A stretch of DNA of 64,000 nt from Enterococcus mundtii (GCF_002947535.1 NZ_PUAP01000050.1:39595-103594); one strand, 5' to 3'; shown: positions 47,753 to 57,432, numbered from the stretch's first letter. Translations and numbers: made by a program. The notes: generated by a model from the letters alone, not told the origin.

Positions 47753-48757
47753 TTGTCAGATAACCAATTATTAGATGTTCAGAACCTACACACAGGCTTC
47801 CGTCTAAAAGATGAATACTACGATGCAGTAGACGACGTTTCTTTTACTTTAGATAAAAACGAGATCTTAGCCATCGTTGGTGAGTCTGGTTGCGGGAAAA
47901 GTACGTTAGCTACAACGATTATGGGATTATTAGATCCTAACAATACAAAGATCACAGGGGAGATCATGTACAATGATCTAAATTTAATTGAATTGAATGA
48001 AACTTTGTACAATAAGATCCGCGGGAATGATATCGGGATGATTTTCCAAGATCCATTATCTGCATTAAACCCTCTGATGAGAATTGAAGATCAAATCAAA
48101 GAAGGTTTATCTTACCATACAAAAATGACTGCTGAACAAAGACAAGCACGTGCATTAGAATTATTAGAACAAGTAGGGATTCCGAATCCTGCACGTGTTG
48201 GCCGTCAATATCCTCATGAGTTGTCAGGTGGGATGAGGCAGCGGGTGATCATCGCGATTGCGATTGCATGTAAGCCACCGATCATCATCGCGGATGAACC
48301 AACGACTGCCTTGGACGTAACGATCCAAGCACAGATCCTTGACTTACTGAAAGACTTACAAGAAGAAACAAAGACAGGGATCATCTTGATCACACATGAT
48401 TTAGGTGTCGTAGCTGAAATGGCGGATCGTGTTGCTGTGATGTATGGTGGACAATTTGTTGAAGTTGCAGGAGTCAAAGAGTTATTTGAAAATCCAAAAC
48501 ACCCATATACACAATCGTTGCTAAATTCGATTCCACAAGAAGGAAATCACGAGGCAGAGTTACACGTGATTGAAGGCGTGGTCCCTTCATTGAAAAATAT
48601 GCCACGCACAGGTTGCCGATTTGCGCCACGGATTCCTTGGATCCCAGCAAGCGCTCACGAAGAAAATCCAGTCTTGCATGAAATCGCACCGAATCATATG
48701 GTACGTTGCTCATGTTATAAACATTTCCACTTTAGAGACGAAAAAGGAGAGGTGTAG
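47753..48757 (+). CDS. oppD: Oligopeptide ABC transporter ATP-binding protein OppD
   Basis: One of two ATPases driving oligopeptide import. The 334-residue protein has Walker A GESGCGKST, Q-loop IFQDPLSALNPLM, signature LSGGMRQRVIIA, Walker B IIADEPTTALD and H-loop ITHDLG. The C-terminal peptide-family region (MPRTGCRFAPRIPWIPAS, MVRCSCYKH) lacks some cysteines of the cluster seen in many OppD/DppD proteins. The start is TTG 47753 behind GAGAGGGG; upstream in-frame sequence is leader. First gene of oppDFBCA. Confidence 0.95.
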   Translation: MSDNQLLDVQNLHTGFRLKDEYYDAVDDVSFTLDKNEILAIVGESGCGKSTLATTIMGLLDPNNTKITGEIMYNDLNLIELNETLYNKIRGNDIGMIFQDPLSALNPLMRIEDQIKEGLSYHTKMTAEQRQARALELLEQVGIPNPARVGRQYPHELSGGMRQRVIIAIAIACKPPIIIADEPTTALDVTIQAQILDLLKDLQEETKTGIILITHDLGVVAEMADRVAVMYGGQFVEVAGVKELFENPKHPYTQSLLNSIPQEGNHEAELHVIEGVVPSLKNMPRTGCRFAPRIPWIPASAHEENPVLHEIAPNHMVRCSCYKHFHFRDEKGEV

Positions 48758-49702
48758 ATGTCAGAATTAATTACAATCAAAGATTTGAAAGTTCACTATC
48801 CTATTCGCAGTGGGTTTTTCAACCGAGTAACAGACCATGTCTATGCAGTAGACGGTGTTGATTTTATTATTGAAAAAGGAAAAACATACGGACTAGTTGG
48901 AGAATCAGGTTCTGGGAAGTCCACAACCGGAAAAGCAGTTGTCGGTCTAGAAAAAGTGACCTCTGGCCAAATCATGTATGAAGGAAAAGACGTCACGAAA
49001 AGAAGTAACCGCAAAAAAATCGGCTACAACAAAGACGTCCAAATGATCTTTCAAGATTCAATGTCTAGTTTGAATCCTAAGAAACGGGTACTAGACATTA
49101 TCGCTGAACCGATCCGTAACTTTGAACGCTTGAGCGATCAAGAAGAAAAGAAAAAAGTCAAAGGCTTATTGGACATCGTTGGGATGCCAGAGGATGCGTT
49201 ATACAAGTATCCCCATGAATTTTCTGGTGGACAAAGACAGCGTTTAGGGGTTGCCCGAGCAGTCGCAACGAATCCTAAATTGATCGTTGCAGATGAACCA
49301 GTTTCTGCGCTAGACTTATCCGTTCAAGCACAAGTATTGAACTTTATGAAACGTATCCAACAAGAATTTGGATTGAGCTATTTGTTCATCTCTCATGACT
49401 TAGGTGTCGTAAAACACATGTGTGACAACATCGCGATCATGTACAAAGGTCGATTTGTTGAAATCGGTACACGAGAAGATATCTATAATGATCCGCGCCA
49501 CATCTACACAAAACGCTTACTATCTGCGATTCCACGAATCGATGTAGACAATCGGGAAATACAAAAACAAAACCGACGAAATGTTGAACGTGAGTATATC
49601 GAACATCAAAAAGATTACTACGATACAGCAGGGCGAGTGTATGATTTACGTACACTAACTACTACACACAAAGTAGCGTTGAAAGATGGAGGTGCTAGCT
49701 AA
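48758..49702 (+). CDS. oppF: Oligopeptide ABC transporter ATP-binding protein OppF
   Basis: Second ATPase of the Opp system, 314 residues. Walker A GESGSGKST, Q-loop IFQDSMSSLNPKK, signature FSGGQRQRLGVARAV, Walker B IVADEPVSALD and H-loop ISHDLG are all intact. The ATG directly follows the oppD stop, with GGAGAGGTG within the oppD end. Its stop overlaps the oppB start by one base (TAATG). Confidence 0.96.
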   Translation: MSELITIKDLKVHYPIRSGFFNRVTDHVYAVDGVDFIIEKGKTYGLVGESGSGKSTTGKAVVGLEKVTSGQIMYEGKDVTKRSNRKKIGYNKDVQMIFQDSMSSLNPKKRVLDIIAEPIRNFERLSDQEEKKKVKGLLDIVGMPEDALYKYPHEFSGGQRQRLGVARAVATNPKLIVADEPVSALDLSVQAQVLNFMKRIQQEFGLSYLFISHDLGVVKHMCDNIAIMYKGRFVEIGTREDIYNDPRHIYTKRLLSAIPRIDVDNREIQKQNRRNVEREYIEHQKDYYDTAGRVYDLRTLTTTHKVALKDGGAS

Positions 49703-50664
49703 TGTGGAAAACGATTCTACGAAGAGTTCTTTTGATGATCCCACAAGTGATCATTCTTAGTGTGTTGATCTTTATGCTAGCGCAAGCCATGCCTGGAGAT
49801 CCGTTTACAGGATTGATCAACCCAAACCAAGATCCAGCTGTGATCGAGCAAATGCGTCAAGCAGCGGGCTTGAATGACCCTTGGTATGAACAATACTTCC
49901 GTTGGGTCGGAAATGCCTTACAAGGTGATTTTGGACAAAGTTTCTTGTATAAACGTTCGGTTTCCTCTTTGATTGGGGAACGAATCATCAATACTTTATA
50001 TTTATCTATTTTAACTGTTATTATTACCTACTTGATTGCTGTACCACTAGGTATGTTAGCTGGTCGATACCAAAATTCGATTCTGGACAAAGCAGTTGTT
50101 ATTTATAACTTCTTCAGTTTTGCTGTTCCATTATTCATTTTCGGATTGATCATGTTGTTTGTTTTTGGTTATCGTTTAGGTTGGTTCCCAACAAGTGGTT
50201 CTCAGACTTTAGGTTTCCAAGGAGGCTTTTTCGCTCAATGGATCGATCGATTGCAATACATTTTATTACCATCGATCACACAAGCCTTTCTAGCCACAGC
50301 AGTAACGATCCAGTATTTACGAAGTGAAGTCATTGATTCGAAATCCTTAGACTTTGTACGTACAGCTCGTTCCAAAGGGGTGCCGACAAACAAAGTATTC
50401 AGTCGTCACATTTTCCGTAATGCAGCATTGCCGATGGCATCTCAAATGGGGTATGAAATCACTTCATTGATTGCTGGTTCTGTCGTTATCGAAAAAATCT
50501 TTGGTTACCCTGGTGTCGGAAAATTGTTTATTGACTCAATCGGTCAACGTGATTATACCGTAATCACAGCCTTAGTCTTGATTTTAGGAATCGCAACGCT
50601 CGTCGGAACACTGCTGTCAGATATTATCATGAGCATTGTTGATCCGCGTATACGAATCCAATAA
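49702..50664 (+). CDS. oppB: Oligopeptide ABC transporter permease OppB
   Basis: A 320-residue permease with six predicted membrane segments. The EAA-type coupling loop reads DFVRTARSKGVPTNKVFSRH. The N-terminal segment LRRVLLMIPQVIILSVLIFML and periplasmic AMPGDPFTG are typical of OppB/DppB. It starts within a TAATG overlap with oppF behind GGAGGTG. Confidence 0.95.
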   Translation: MWKTILRRVLLMIPQVIILSVLIFMLAQAMPGDPFTGLINPNQDPAVIEQMRQAAGLNDPWYEQYFRWVGNALQGDFGQSFLYKRSVSSLIGERIINTLYLSILTVIITYLIAVPLGMLAGRYQNSILDKAVVIYNFFSFAVPLFIFGLIMLFVFGYRLGWFPTSGSQTLGFQGGFFAQWIDRLQYILLPSITQAFLATAVTIQYLRSEVIDSKSLDFVRTARSKGVPTNKVFSRHIFRNAALPMASQMGYEITSLIAGSVVIEKIFGYPGVGKLFIDSIGQRDYTVITALVLILGIATLVGTLLSDIIMSIVDPRIRIQ

Positions 50665-50691
50665 AAAATCAAACAGAAGGGAGAATCGATC

Positions 50692-51606
50692 ATGAGTGAT
50701 AAAAACAAAGAAGTTGCGCAAGAAAGTATCCCACCAATGGGTATACGAATGATTGCACGAGAATTTAAAAAAGATAAAGTAGCCATTTTTTCACTGGCTT
50801 TGTTAGTTGTTTTACTATTAGTTATTTTTATCGGGGCAATCTTTATTGACCAAGATAAAGTGATGTTTGTTAGTATTTTTGATAAGTATGCTGAACCTGG
50901 CGCTATCTCCTCTCAAGGGTCAAAATTCCTTTTAGGAGCAGATGAAGGCGGACGTGACGTCTTCGGTCAATTGATCATCGGAGCAAGAAACTCTGTGATG
51001 ATCGGTTTTGCTATCACGATCATTACGTCGATCATCGGAGTAGGGCTTGGAATTCTTTCAGGTTTTTATGGTGGGATCATTGACAACGTATTGATGCGTA
51101 TTGTTGATTTTATTATGATTTTACCGATCATGTTGATCATTATCGTATTTGTTTCGATCATTTCGCGTTATAACGTTTGGTCATTTATTTTTATCATGAG
51201 TGCATTTTATTGGGTAGCTAAAGCCCGATTATTCAGAAGTAAGACGTTATCAGAAGCTAGACGTGATTACGTCAGTGCTTCAAAAACGATGGGAACAAGT
51301 GATTTCAAAATCATGTTCCGTGAAATCATGCCAAACCTTAGTTCATTGATCATCACCAACTTAACAATGAACTTTGCGGCAAATATTGGGATCGAGACCA
51401 CTTTGACTTTCTTAGGATTTGGATTGCCAGCTAATGTACCTAGTTTAGGAACATTGATCGGTTATGCAAGTAACGGTGAAGTTTTAGTGAATCGACAATG
51501 GATTTGGTTACCCGCGTCAATTCTAATTTTAGTGTTGATGTTGAGTATAAACTACGTTGGACAAGCATTTAAGCGTTCTGCAGATGCGCGTCAACGTTTA
51601 GGATAA
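50692..51606 (+). CDS. oppC: Oligopeptide ABC transporter permease OppC
   Basis: A 304-residue permease, partner of OppB. The EAA loop reads DYVSASKTMGTSDFKIMFREI. GADEGGRDVFGQLIIGARNS and TLTFLGFGLPANVPSLGTLI are family hallmarks. A cytosolic N-terminal extension of about 35 residues precedes the first membrane segment. GAAGGGAG precedes the ATG. Confidence 0.95.
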   Translation: MSDKNKEVAQESIPPMGIRMIAREFKKDKVAIFSLALLVVLLLVIFIGAIFIDQDKVMFVSIFDKYAEPGAISSQGSKFLLGADEGGRDVFGQLIIGARNSVMIGFAITIITSIIGVGLGILSGFYGGIIDNVLMRIVDFIMILPIMLIIIVFVSIISRYNVWSFIFIMSAFYWVAKARLFRSKTLSEARRDYVSASKTMGTSDFKIMFREIMPNLSSLIITNLTMNFAANIGIETTLTFLGFGLPANVPSLGTLIGYASNGEVLVNRQWIWLPASILILVLMLSINYVGQAFKRSADARQRLG

Positions 51607-51631
51607 GAGAAGTGAAGGGGGAAAATAGGAT

Positions 51632-53413
51632 ATGAAGAAAACGATTTTTGGATTTGTCACACTGCTATCTGTAGCAGCATTAGCAGCGTGTGGAAATGGC
51701 GGCGGAACTAGCTCGTCAGGTAATAATTCAGCAGATAATGGGGATAACAGTGAATTGACTTTCCCATTAGCAACAACGAATAATGATGAAGCAATCGAAG
51801 ACGGTGAGTTAAATGTTGCAGTCGCAACAGACAGTCAATTCAAAGGATTGTTCCAATGGGAATTTTATCAAGATGCCTTTGATGCAGCGTTTATGGCGCC
51901 TTCACATGAACCATTATTTACAAATGATGACAACTTCACGATCACAAACGATGGTGCAGCCTCATTAGAATTAGACGAAGATGCGAAAACAGCGACGATC
52001 ACACTTAAAGACAACGTAAAATGGTCTGATGGTGTCGATGTCACAGCAGATGATGTTATTTTCCCTTATGAAATCATCGGTAACTCTGAATACACTGGTA
52101 TCCGTTACGATGATACATTCCGTAATATCGTTGGTATGGAAGAATATAACAGCGGTAGTGCAGATACGATTTCTGGAATTACAAAAGTAGATGACAAAAC
52201 TGTTAAAATCGAATATAAAGAAATGAACCCAAGCATGCTTCAAGCAGGTGGTGGTATTTGGACATATGCAGCGCCAAAACACACACTTGAAGGAATTGCT
52301 ATCAAAGACATGGAATCAAGTGATCAAGTCCGTAAGAACCCTGTGACATTTGGTCCTTACTATATGAGTAACATCGTTGCTGGTGAATCAGTAGAGTTCT
52401 TACCAAATGAATACTACTGGAATGGTACACCACAATTGAAGAAAATCACAATGAAATCATTACCAACAGCAAGTGCAACAGAAGCATTGAATTCAAAATT
52501 GTATGATATGATTTTCCAAATGCCAACAGATACTTACGAAACATACCAAGATATCGCTGGCTATACGAATCTAGGACGTCAGCAAACTTCATACACTTAC
52601 TTAGGTTTCAAACTAGGTAAATGGGATGCTGAAAGTGGAAGTGTTGAATATGATCCAAACTCAAAAATGGCTGACAAATCATTACGTCAAGCAATGGGTT
52701 ACGCTTTAGACAACACTGCAGTAGGCGAACGTTTCTATGCTGGTTTAAGAAGCAATGCGACTTCATTGATTCCACCAGTATTTGAAGGATTCCACGATGC
52801 AGATCTAAAAGGCTTCACACAAGATATTGATAAAGCCAATAAATTATTGGATGATGCAGGATATAAAGATGTTGATGGAGATGGTATCCGTGAAGACAAA
52901 GATGGTAACAAGTTGACAATCAACTTTGCGTCAATGTCAGGTGGCGAAACAGCGCAACCATTAGCAGATTACTACGTACAACAATGGAAAGAAATCGGTT
53001 TAGATGTTCAATATACAACAGGTCGTCTGATCGAATTCAACTCATTCTATGATCGTTTAGAAAATGATGATCCAGAAATCGACATCTACCAAGCTGCTTG
53101 GAACACAGGAACAGATCCAAATCCAAGTGGACTATGGGGTGCAAATGCAGCGTTCAACTACACTCGTTATGAGTCAGAAGAAAACACAAAATTGATCAAT
53201 GATATCAATTCAAGTGCAGCATTTGATGCAGATTACCAAAAAGAAGCTTACAAAAAATGGCAAGAATACGCATTTGAAGAAGCTTTTGCTATTCCAACAT
53301 TGTTCCGTAACGAAGTATTACCAGTAAACGACCGCGTTAAAGATTGGAATTGGGCATATGATGCTGTCAATCCATGGGCTGTTGTATCTGTCACTTCAGA
53401 TTCACGTTCATAA
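51632..53413 (+). CDS. oppA: Oligopeptide-binding lipoprotein OppA
   Basis: The substrate-binding lipoprotein of the Opp importer, 593 residues. The signal peptide ends in lipobox LAAC with the lipidated C20, followed by a Gly/Ser/Asn-rich linker. The SBP_bac_5 fold shows LKDNVKWSDGVDVTADDV, KNPVTFGPYYMSN and YALDNTAVGERFYAGL. In Lactobacillales such proteins also take up peptide pheromones. GAAGGGGG precedes the ATG. Being last, beside the terminator, agrees with the lactococcal oppDFBCA order. Confidence 0.96.
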   Translation: MKKTIFGFVTLLSVAALAACGNGGGTSSSGNNSADNGDNSELTFPLATTNNDEAIEDGELNVAVATDSQFKGLFQWEFYQDAFDAAFMAPSHEPLFTNDDNFTITNDGAASLELDEDAKTATITLKDNVKWSDGVDVTADDVIFPYEIIGNSEYTGIRYDDTFRNIVGMEEYNSGSADTISGITKVDDKTVKIEYKEMNPSMLQAGGGIWTYAAPKHTLEGIAIKDMESSDQVRKNPVTFGPYYMSNIVAGESVEFLPNEYYWNGTPQLKKITMKSLPTASATEALNSKLYDMIFQMPTDTYETYQDIAGYTNLGRQQTSYTYLGFKLGKWDAESGSVEYDPNSKMADKSLRQAMGYALDNTAVGERFYAGLRSNATSLIPPVFEGFHDADLKGFTQDIDKANKLLDDAGYKDVDGDGIREDKDGNKLTINFASMSGGETAQPLADYYVQQWKEIGLDVQYTTGRLIEFNSFYDRLENDDPEIDIYQAAWNTGTDPNPSGLWGANAAFNYTRYESEENTKLINDINSSAAFDADYQKEAYKKWQEYAFEEAFAIPTLFRNEVLPVNDRVKDWNWAYDAVNPWAVVSVTSDSRS

Positions 53414-53427
53414 TCATTAAATGATAA

Positions 53428-53481
53428 AACCGAATCAGTTCGAGATAGGATTCTCCTAATCTCGGCTGGCTCGGTTTTTTT
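53428..53481 (+). terminator. opp operon terminator
   Basis: The outer AACCGA/TCGGTT pairs 53428-53433 with 53471-53476, and the inner helix pairs 53441-53450 with 53455-53464 with one unpaired base. Seven T (53475-53481) follow. It closes oppDFBCA. Confidence 0.88.
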
Positions 53482-53791
53482 GATTAGGAAAAAAAGGAAT
53501 TATCTGTTTTTGGAACATGTGAAAGTATATAATATATATGAAAGGAGGAGAATAATTAGGAAATTTTATTTTTGTTGTTACTTTATAGAGTTCAGAAGTC
53601 ACTATCAATCTTCAGAGGAGAATATATGTGGAGGCTCCTCGCTTTTTACTGAAAATAGATCTGGAGGGTGGTGGATATAGAAATCATAAGTAGCTAAGAT
53701 ATAAATGTAGTTACAATATTTCATAACTTCTCAAATATTGTTCAAAGTGTTTTCAACTTTCTTATATTTTAGATGCTTTTTTTCTTTCATT
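53482..53791 (+). other. 310-nt region between opp and the bacteriocin-type module; two ribosome binding sites without a clear gene
   Basis: A TATAAT (53527-53532) with a poor -35 precedes a perfect AAAGGAGG (53541-53548). Six nt after it comes ATT at 53555, not a normal start; that frame would encode about 41 residues ending GGSSLFTENRSGGWWI. A second GAGGAG (53615-53620) precedes ATG 53626 (eight codons) and GTG 53628 (21 codons, ending LEGGGYRNHK). This is where a peptide precursor would be expected for the transporter downstream, but none is convincing. Confidence 0.35.
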
Positions 53792-55762
53792 ATGAAAAAA
53801 ATCTATCGAGGGTTATTTATAGTTACAGTGTTAAGTTTTCTTTATGCCATTTCTTTTATCGGAAATGAAGGAATCAAGAGTGCTATCCCCAATGCTCATT
53901 CGGGCATTGTGATTGAAGAAGCGAGTGGGACGATTGAGGAAGTCAATGAAAAGATTTCTGCTTATGCAAAAAAACATCAAATTGCTATACATAAACTGGT
54001 TTTTAGAATTGGCGCCTCTGGTGAGACGACAAAAGAAATTTATACCTTTGACAAGGTGGAACGATCGGAATACTCTTTTCCACCTATAAAAACGGATGTT
54101 GCCACTTATTTTTATGACTACACAGAGATGGAACATCAAGATGTGTTGGGGACTTATATTGTAACAGAAGCCCCTCCATCTGAAATGATCGCTGATTTTC
54201 ATGAACAAGGAATCAAATTGGGGATTGAAGAGATAAAATGGTTCCATTTATTGACTGCGGGTTTATTGATGAGTATCGGACAACTCTTTTTTATTCTATT
54301 TTTCTTTGTGATTTTAGCTTTACTGTTTTACAAAGCTTCCCTGCGTAAGAAAATTGGTGTGATTGAGATGTTAGGACAACGTTGGCTGACGGTGTCCGTC
54401 AAAGATAGTTTCATTGATAGCGCGATTTTTACTTTCTTGATGATTGCTTTTTCTTGGTGGTCTCCACAATTGCAGTTTCTTTATCGACCGATTTTTTTCT
54501 GGGGTCATTTAATGATTTGGGTGCTTCAATTGTTTACGAGTTGGATTGTTTTTTCGTTCGGTACGATTTCAGATAAGATAAAAGGAAGGAAACCTTACCG
54601 ATTATTATTTCGTTTGAACCTTTTATTAAAGATCATCATCTTCACGTTTGTTACGGTGCAAGCTAGTACGTTATCAATTAAAGTAATGGAGACGCGTGAG
54701 CTTGAACAGCAGCTCTCCCAATGGACAAGAGTTCCTGACTATTATCACTTGGCATTTAGTAGAGACACCAATCTACTTGTAAACCCGGCAGAAAGTAAAG
54801 ACGTGCGAAAGAAAGCACAAGCACCAATCAATTCACGGTTGCTTCCCTTGTTGGAAAAATCAGAACAGTCAGGTGGAATTTTTCTAAGGGACAATGAACT
54901 TGGTCATAGTAGTCCGACACTAAATTATATTGAAAATGACGCTTTTTGGTTAAGCAACCATCATGCCGTACAAGAATTGGCTATCAAGGATGCGGATGGT
55001 CAATTGATTGACTCATTAGATGATTCCTTTTTCTATCTTCTTATTCCTGAAAATAAGCGAATGTATACAGAAATGATCATTCCAGAAGCCGAGGCTGAAC
55101 TTGATTTTTATCAAAATTCTTTTGAGTACGAAACGAAAGCATACGAAGGCGAGTTAAAAATTCTTTATACGCAAGCAAACCAAGTCCTTTTTAACTATAA
55201 CTTCCAACCCTATGAAAAAACTTTTTCTTCCAATCCAATTATCGTTTCCATGTCATTGCCATTGATCCAACCAAATATTGAAATATGGATACAGGATATT
55301 TCAAATGGGACTTACTTGTTTCGAGACCCTCAACTTGTCCAAGAATTTATTAAAGAAAATCATATGGAACATGATTTTTATGGCTTGATTGCTGTAAAAG
55401 ATAGTATCAATCAATCTCTTATGGGGGTGAGACGTGATTATTATACAACCCTTAGTATTTTGATCTTGATCCTTATGGGCTTTGTTTTTATTCAAGTCTA
55501 TTTGAGTTTACTGTATGTGGAAATGAATAAGAAAAAACTGTTTCTCAAATATATTGCTGGTTGGACTCTGCTACAGAGGCATCACAGATATTATGAAATA
55601 ATATTAGGCATTTCTACTGTTGTTGCGTTGATCTTGCTACTCATCAACCATGCTTGGTGGCAGATTTTGATTCTATTACTATTATTTGAATTATGTATCC
55701 TTTTATTCACTACGTATTTATCAGAAAAAAGAAAACGTCTGGAGGTGATCAAATATGATTGA
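53792..55762 (+). CDS. Bacteriocin-associated integral membrane protein (DUF1430/putative immunity, FtsX-MacB-like)
   Basis: A 656-residue protein resembling the DUF1430 family found beside lactococcin-972-type bacteriocins. Order: N-terminal membrane segment (about 7-25), external domain to about 150, four membrane segments (about 155-180, 205-225, 235-260, 285-310), a second external domain to about 540, and three C-terminal segments before a basic tail. Cytosolic EMLGQRW and LKYIAGWTLLQRHH resemble coupling loops of FtsX/MacB permeases. The ATG at 53792 has no ribosome binding site; an in-frame TTG at 53738 has none either. It overlaps the ATPase gene by 8 nt, so the two probably form one transporter. 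Export or immunity is inferred from family context. Confidence 0.8.
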   Translation: MKKIYRGLFIVTVLSFLYAISFIGNEGIKSAIPNAHSGIVIEEASGTIEEVNEKISAYAKKHQIAIHKLVFRIGASGETTKEIYTFDKVERSEYSFPPIKTDVATYFYDYTEMEHQDVLGTYIVTEAPPSEMIADFHEQGIKLGIEEIKWFHLLTAGLLMSIGQLFFILFFFVILALLFYKASLRKKIGVIEMLGQRWLTVSVKDSFIDSAIFTFLMIAFSWWSPQLQFLYRPIFFWGHLMIWVLQLFTSWIVFSFGTISDKIKGRKPYRLLFRLNLLLKIIIFTFVTVQASTLSIKVMETRELEQQLSQWTRVPDYYHLAFSRDTNLLVNPAESKDVRKKAQAPINSRLLPLLEKSEQSGGIFLRDNELGHSSPTLNYIENDAFWLSNHHAVQELAIKDADGQLIDSLDDSFFYLLIPENKRMYTEMIIPEAEAELDFYQNSFEYETKAYEGELKILYTQANQVLFNYNFQPYEKTFSSNPIIVSMSLPLIQPNIEIWIQDISNGTYLFRDPQLVQEFIKENHMEHDFYGLIAVKDSINQSLMGVRRDYYTTLSILILILMGFVFIQVYLSLLYVEMNKKKLFLKYIAGWTLLQRHHRYYEIILGISTVVALILLLINHAWWQILILLLLFELCILLFTTYLSEKRKRLEVIKYD

Positions 55763-56381
55763 AGCCAAAGAAATCACTAAAAAGTATAAAGGAAAAGTGA
55801 TTTTTGAAAACGTATCTTTACATGTAGAGACTGGTTCAATAACTGTGATCACTGGAAGCAGTGGTGTAGGGAAAACGACGTTACTGAACTGCTTAGGACA
55901 ACTGGAGCCCATAGATTCTGGTGAAATATGGATAGATAATCAATTCCTTCACCGTAAAAGTAAAAAACGTTTCTTTCGTGAATATGCAGGATTTTTATTT
56001 CAGAACTTTGCATTGATCGATAATGAAACAGTCAAACAAAATTTACAATTGGTAGTAAAAGAAGAGAAAAAAATGATTGCTGCACTCCGTAAGTTCCAAA
56101 TGGAAGACTCACTGCACCAAAAAGTATTTCGTTTGAGCGGAGGTGAGCAACAACGAGTAGCTTTAGCTCGTTTGTTTTTGCAAACCCCTAAAATCGTTTT
56201 TGCTGATGAGCCCACTGCCTCTTTGGATAAAGGAAATCGGCAACTTGTGATCGAAGCATTGAAAGAATTGAATGAGCAAGGAGTGACGATCGTCTTAGTC
56301 ACCCATGATTTAGATTTGGCAGAACAACTAGGTGGGCAAGTTGATATGAATGAACTGATAAATAGAAGTAGGTTAGTGTAG
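55755..56381 (+). CDS. ABC transporter ATP-binding protein of the bacteriocin-export type (lactococcin 972 group)
   Basis: A 208-residue single-domain ATPase of the LolD/MacB type. Walker A TGSSGVGKTT, Q-loop LFQNFALIDNETV, signature LSGGEQQRVAL, Walker B VFADEPTASLD and H-loop LVTHD are intact, so it should be active. GGAGGTGA lies inside the membrane-protein gene, and the reading frames overlap (ATGATTGA). Size and partner match the putative bacteriocin-export ABC ATPases next to DUF1430 proteins. No terminator was found directly after it. Confidence 0.88.
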   Translation: MIEAKEITKKYKGKVIFENVSLHVETGSITVITGSSGVGKTTLLNCLGQLEPIDSGEIWIDNQFLHRKSKKRFFREYAGFLFQNFALIDNETVKQNLQLVVKEEKKMIAALRKFQMEDSLHQKVFRLSGGEQQRVALARLFLQTPKIVFADEPTASLDKGNRQLVIEALKELNEQGVTIVLVTHDLDLAEQLGGQVDMNELINRSRLV

Positions 56382-57420
56382 GTATAAGCATATTAATGAA
56401 TTGCGATATAGCCAATACAAATCAAGGGGAAATATTAACGAATGTTTTTTTTACACTTGTTTTAGTGAGGAAGGATTTCTGAGTTTCGCTTGATTTCCAT
56501 CACTCATTGTAAAGCTAACTTAGAGAACTTCTTCTCAGAGATTAACCAGCGAATGACTTAATGGCATAAGCTGAATTGTAAAAAAATAGGATTCAAAATT
56601 GGGGGAAGAGAGTCCAATTAAGTATCGATTAACGGATAAATTTTACAAGTATTAATAATAAAATACGACGATTTCACTCCGATAGAAAAGAGATGAGATC
56701 GTCGCTCAAGCGTTGATTGATCTGTTGAGAGGGAGTGGTTTAGTATTGTACTATTTCAAACATTTTGTTTCATATTCTATCTGTTCTCTAAGGTTGTGCT
56801 ACTTTAGCTAAGATAAATAGTAGCTAAAAATGATTCTTTTCTTTTATTGTTTTTATTGCTTCAACCAACTCAGTCTCGATTTTATTTTTTGAGCGTAGCA
56901 AGCTAATTATTTCATTTAACTGTGCAACGATTTTTATTATACCGACAAAAACTACAACAAAAATAAAACTAGTTACTGAAAAAATTTTAATCACCAACTT
57001 ACATTATATTTTGACGATATCCTTTGTTAGTTAACGTCACTCAAATGGTTTCTGTATTTTCGTGACTAGACAAAAAATCGTGGATGTTGATTATTCTAAC
57101 TAATAAATTGGAAATCATAATCATCGATGCGTCAATGCTTATGATCTCGTATGTAACAGCAAAAGCAACTAATCTGATATTGTATAGTGCATTACCTCCA
57201 GCTCCCACGGCAAGTGTATCATAGAAGTTATGGATAGACTACTTCGTCCCTATTTATTATTGAGTGTTGGCGAACAACTAAAGGAAGAGACTTCTCAATA
57301 GGATAAACATACGACGATCAGAAAACAAAGAGAGCATCTAACGGATTTCGTGTCTGCTAGTCTTAGTTTATTTTTTTATAGGAGGTTTATTCATATCATT
57401 CATAAAGCTTTTCATACCTT
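56382..57420. other. About 1.0 kb mostly non-coding, decayed-looking region
   Basis: No full gene is present. Scattered protein-like pieces occur: on the minus strand around 57045-57225 a frame reading LAVGAGGNALYNIRLVAF with membrane character but no good start; on the plus strand around 57230-57470 a frame starting MDRLLRPYLLLSVGEQL that is broken by TAG and resumes to a later stop. An imperfect palindrome with GCTACT/AGTAGC arms lies near 56800-56824. A short minus-strand membrane-protein candidate is listed separately. Confidence 0.45.
56824..56994 (-). CDS. Candidate 56-aa small membrane protein
   Basis: A minus-strand frame starts at GTG 56994: one hydrophobic span (FSVTSFIFVVVFVGIIKIVA) followed by an amphipathic charged helix (LNEIISLLRSKNKIETELVE...TIKEKNHF). 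The layout is sensible for a small membrane protein or immunity-like peptide. The ribosome binding site is weak and no family is recognised. A convincing hydrophobic-then-charged pattern in decayed sequence is the only support. Confidence 0.35.
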   Translation of the reverse strand: MIKIFSVTSFIFVVVFVGIIKIVAQLNEIISLLRSKNKIETELVEAIKTIKEKNHF

Positions 57421-57432
57421 TTGTCTCAACCA

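Noticed and set aside
53480..53680. 66-codon frame as the missing bacteriocin precursor
   Set aside because: Its start lies in the opp terminator T-run, there is no signal peptide or double-glycine leader, and no lactococcin-972 motif. Only its distal part after AAAGGAGG is kept as an open question.
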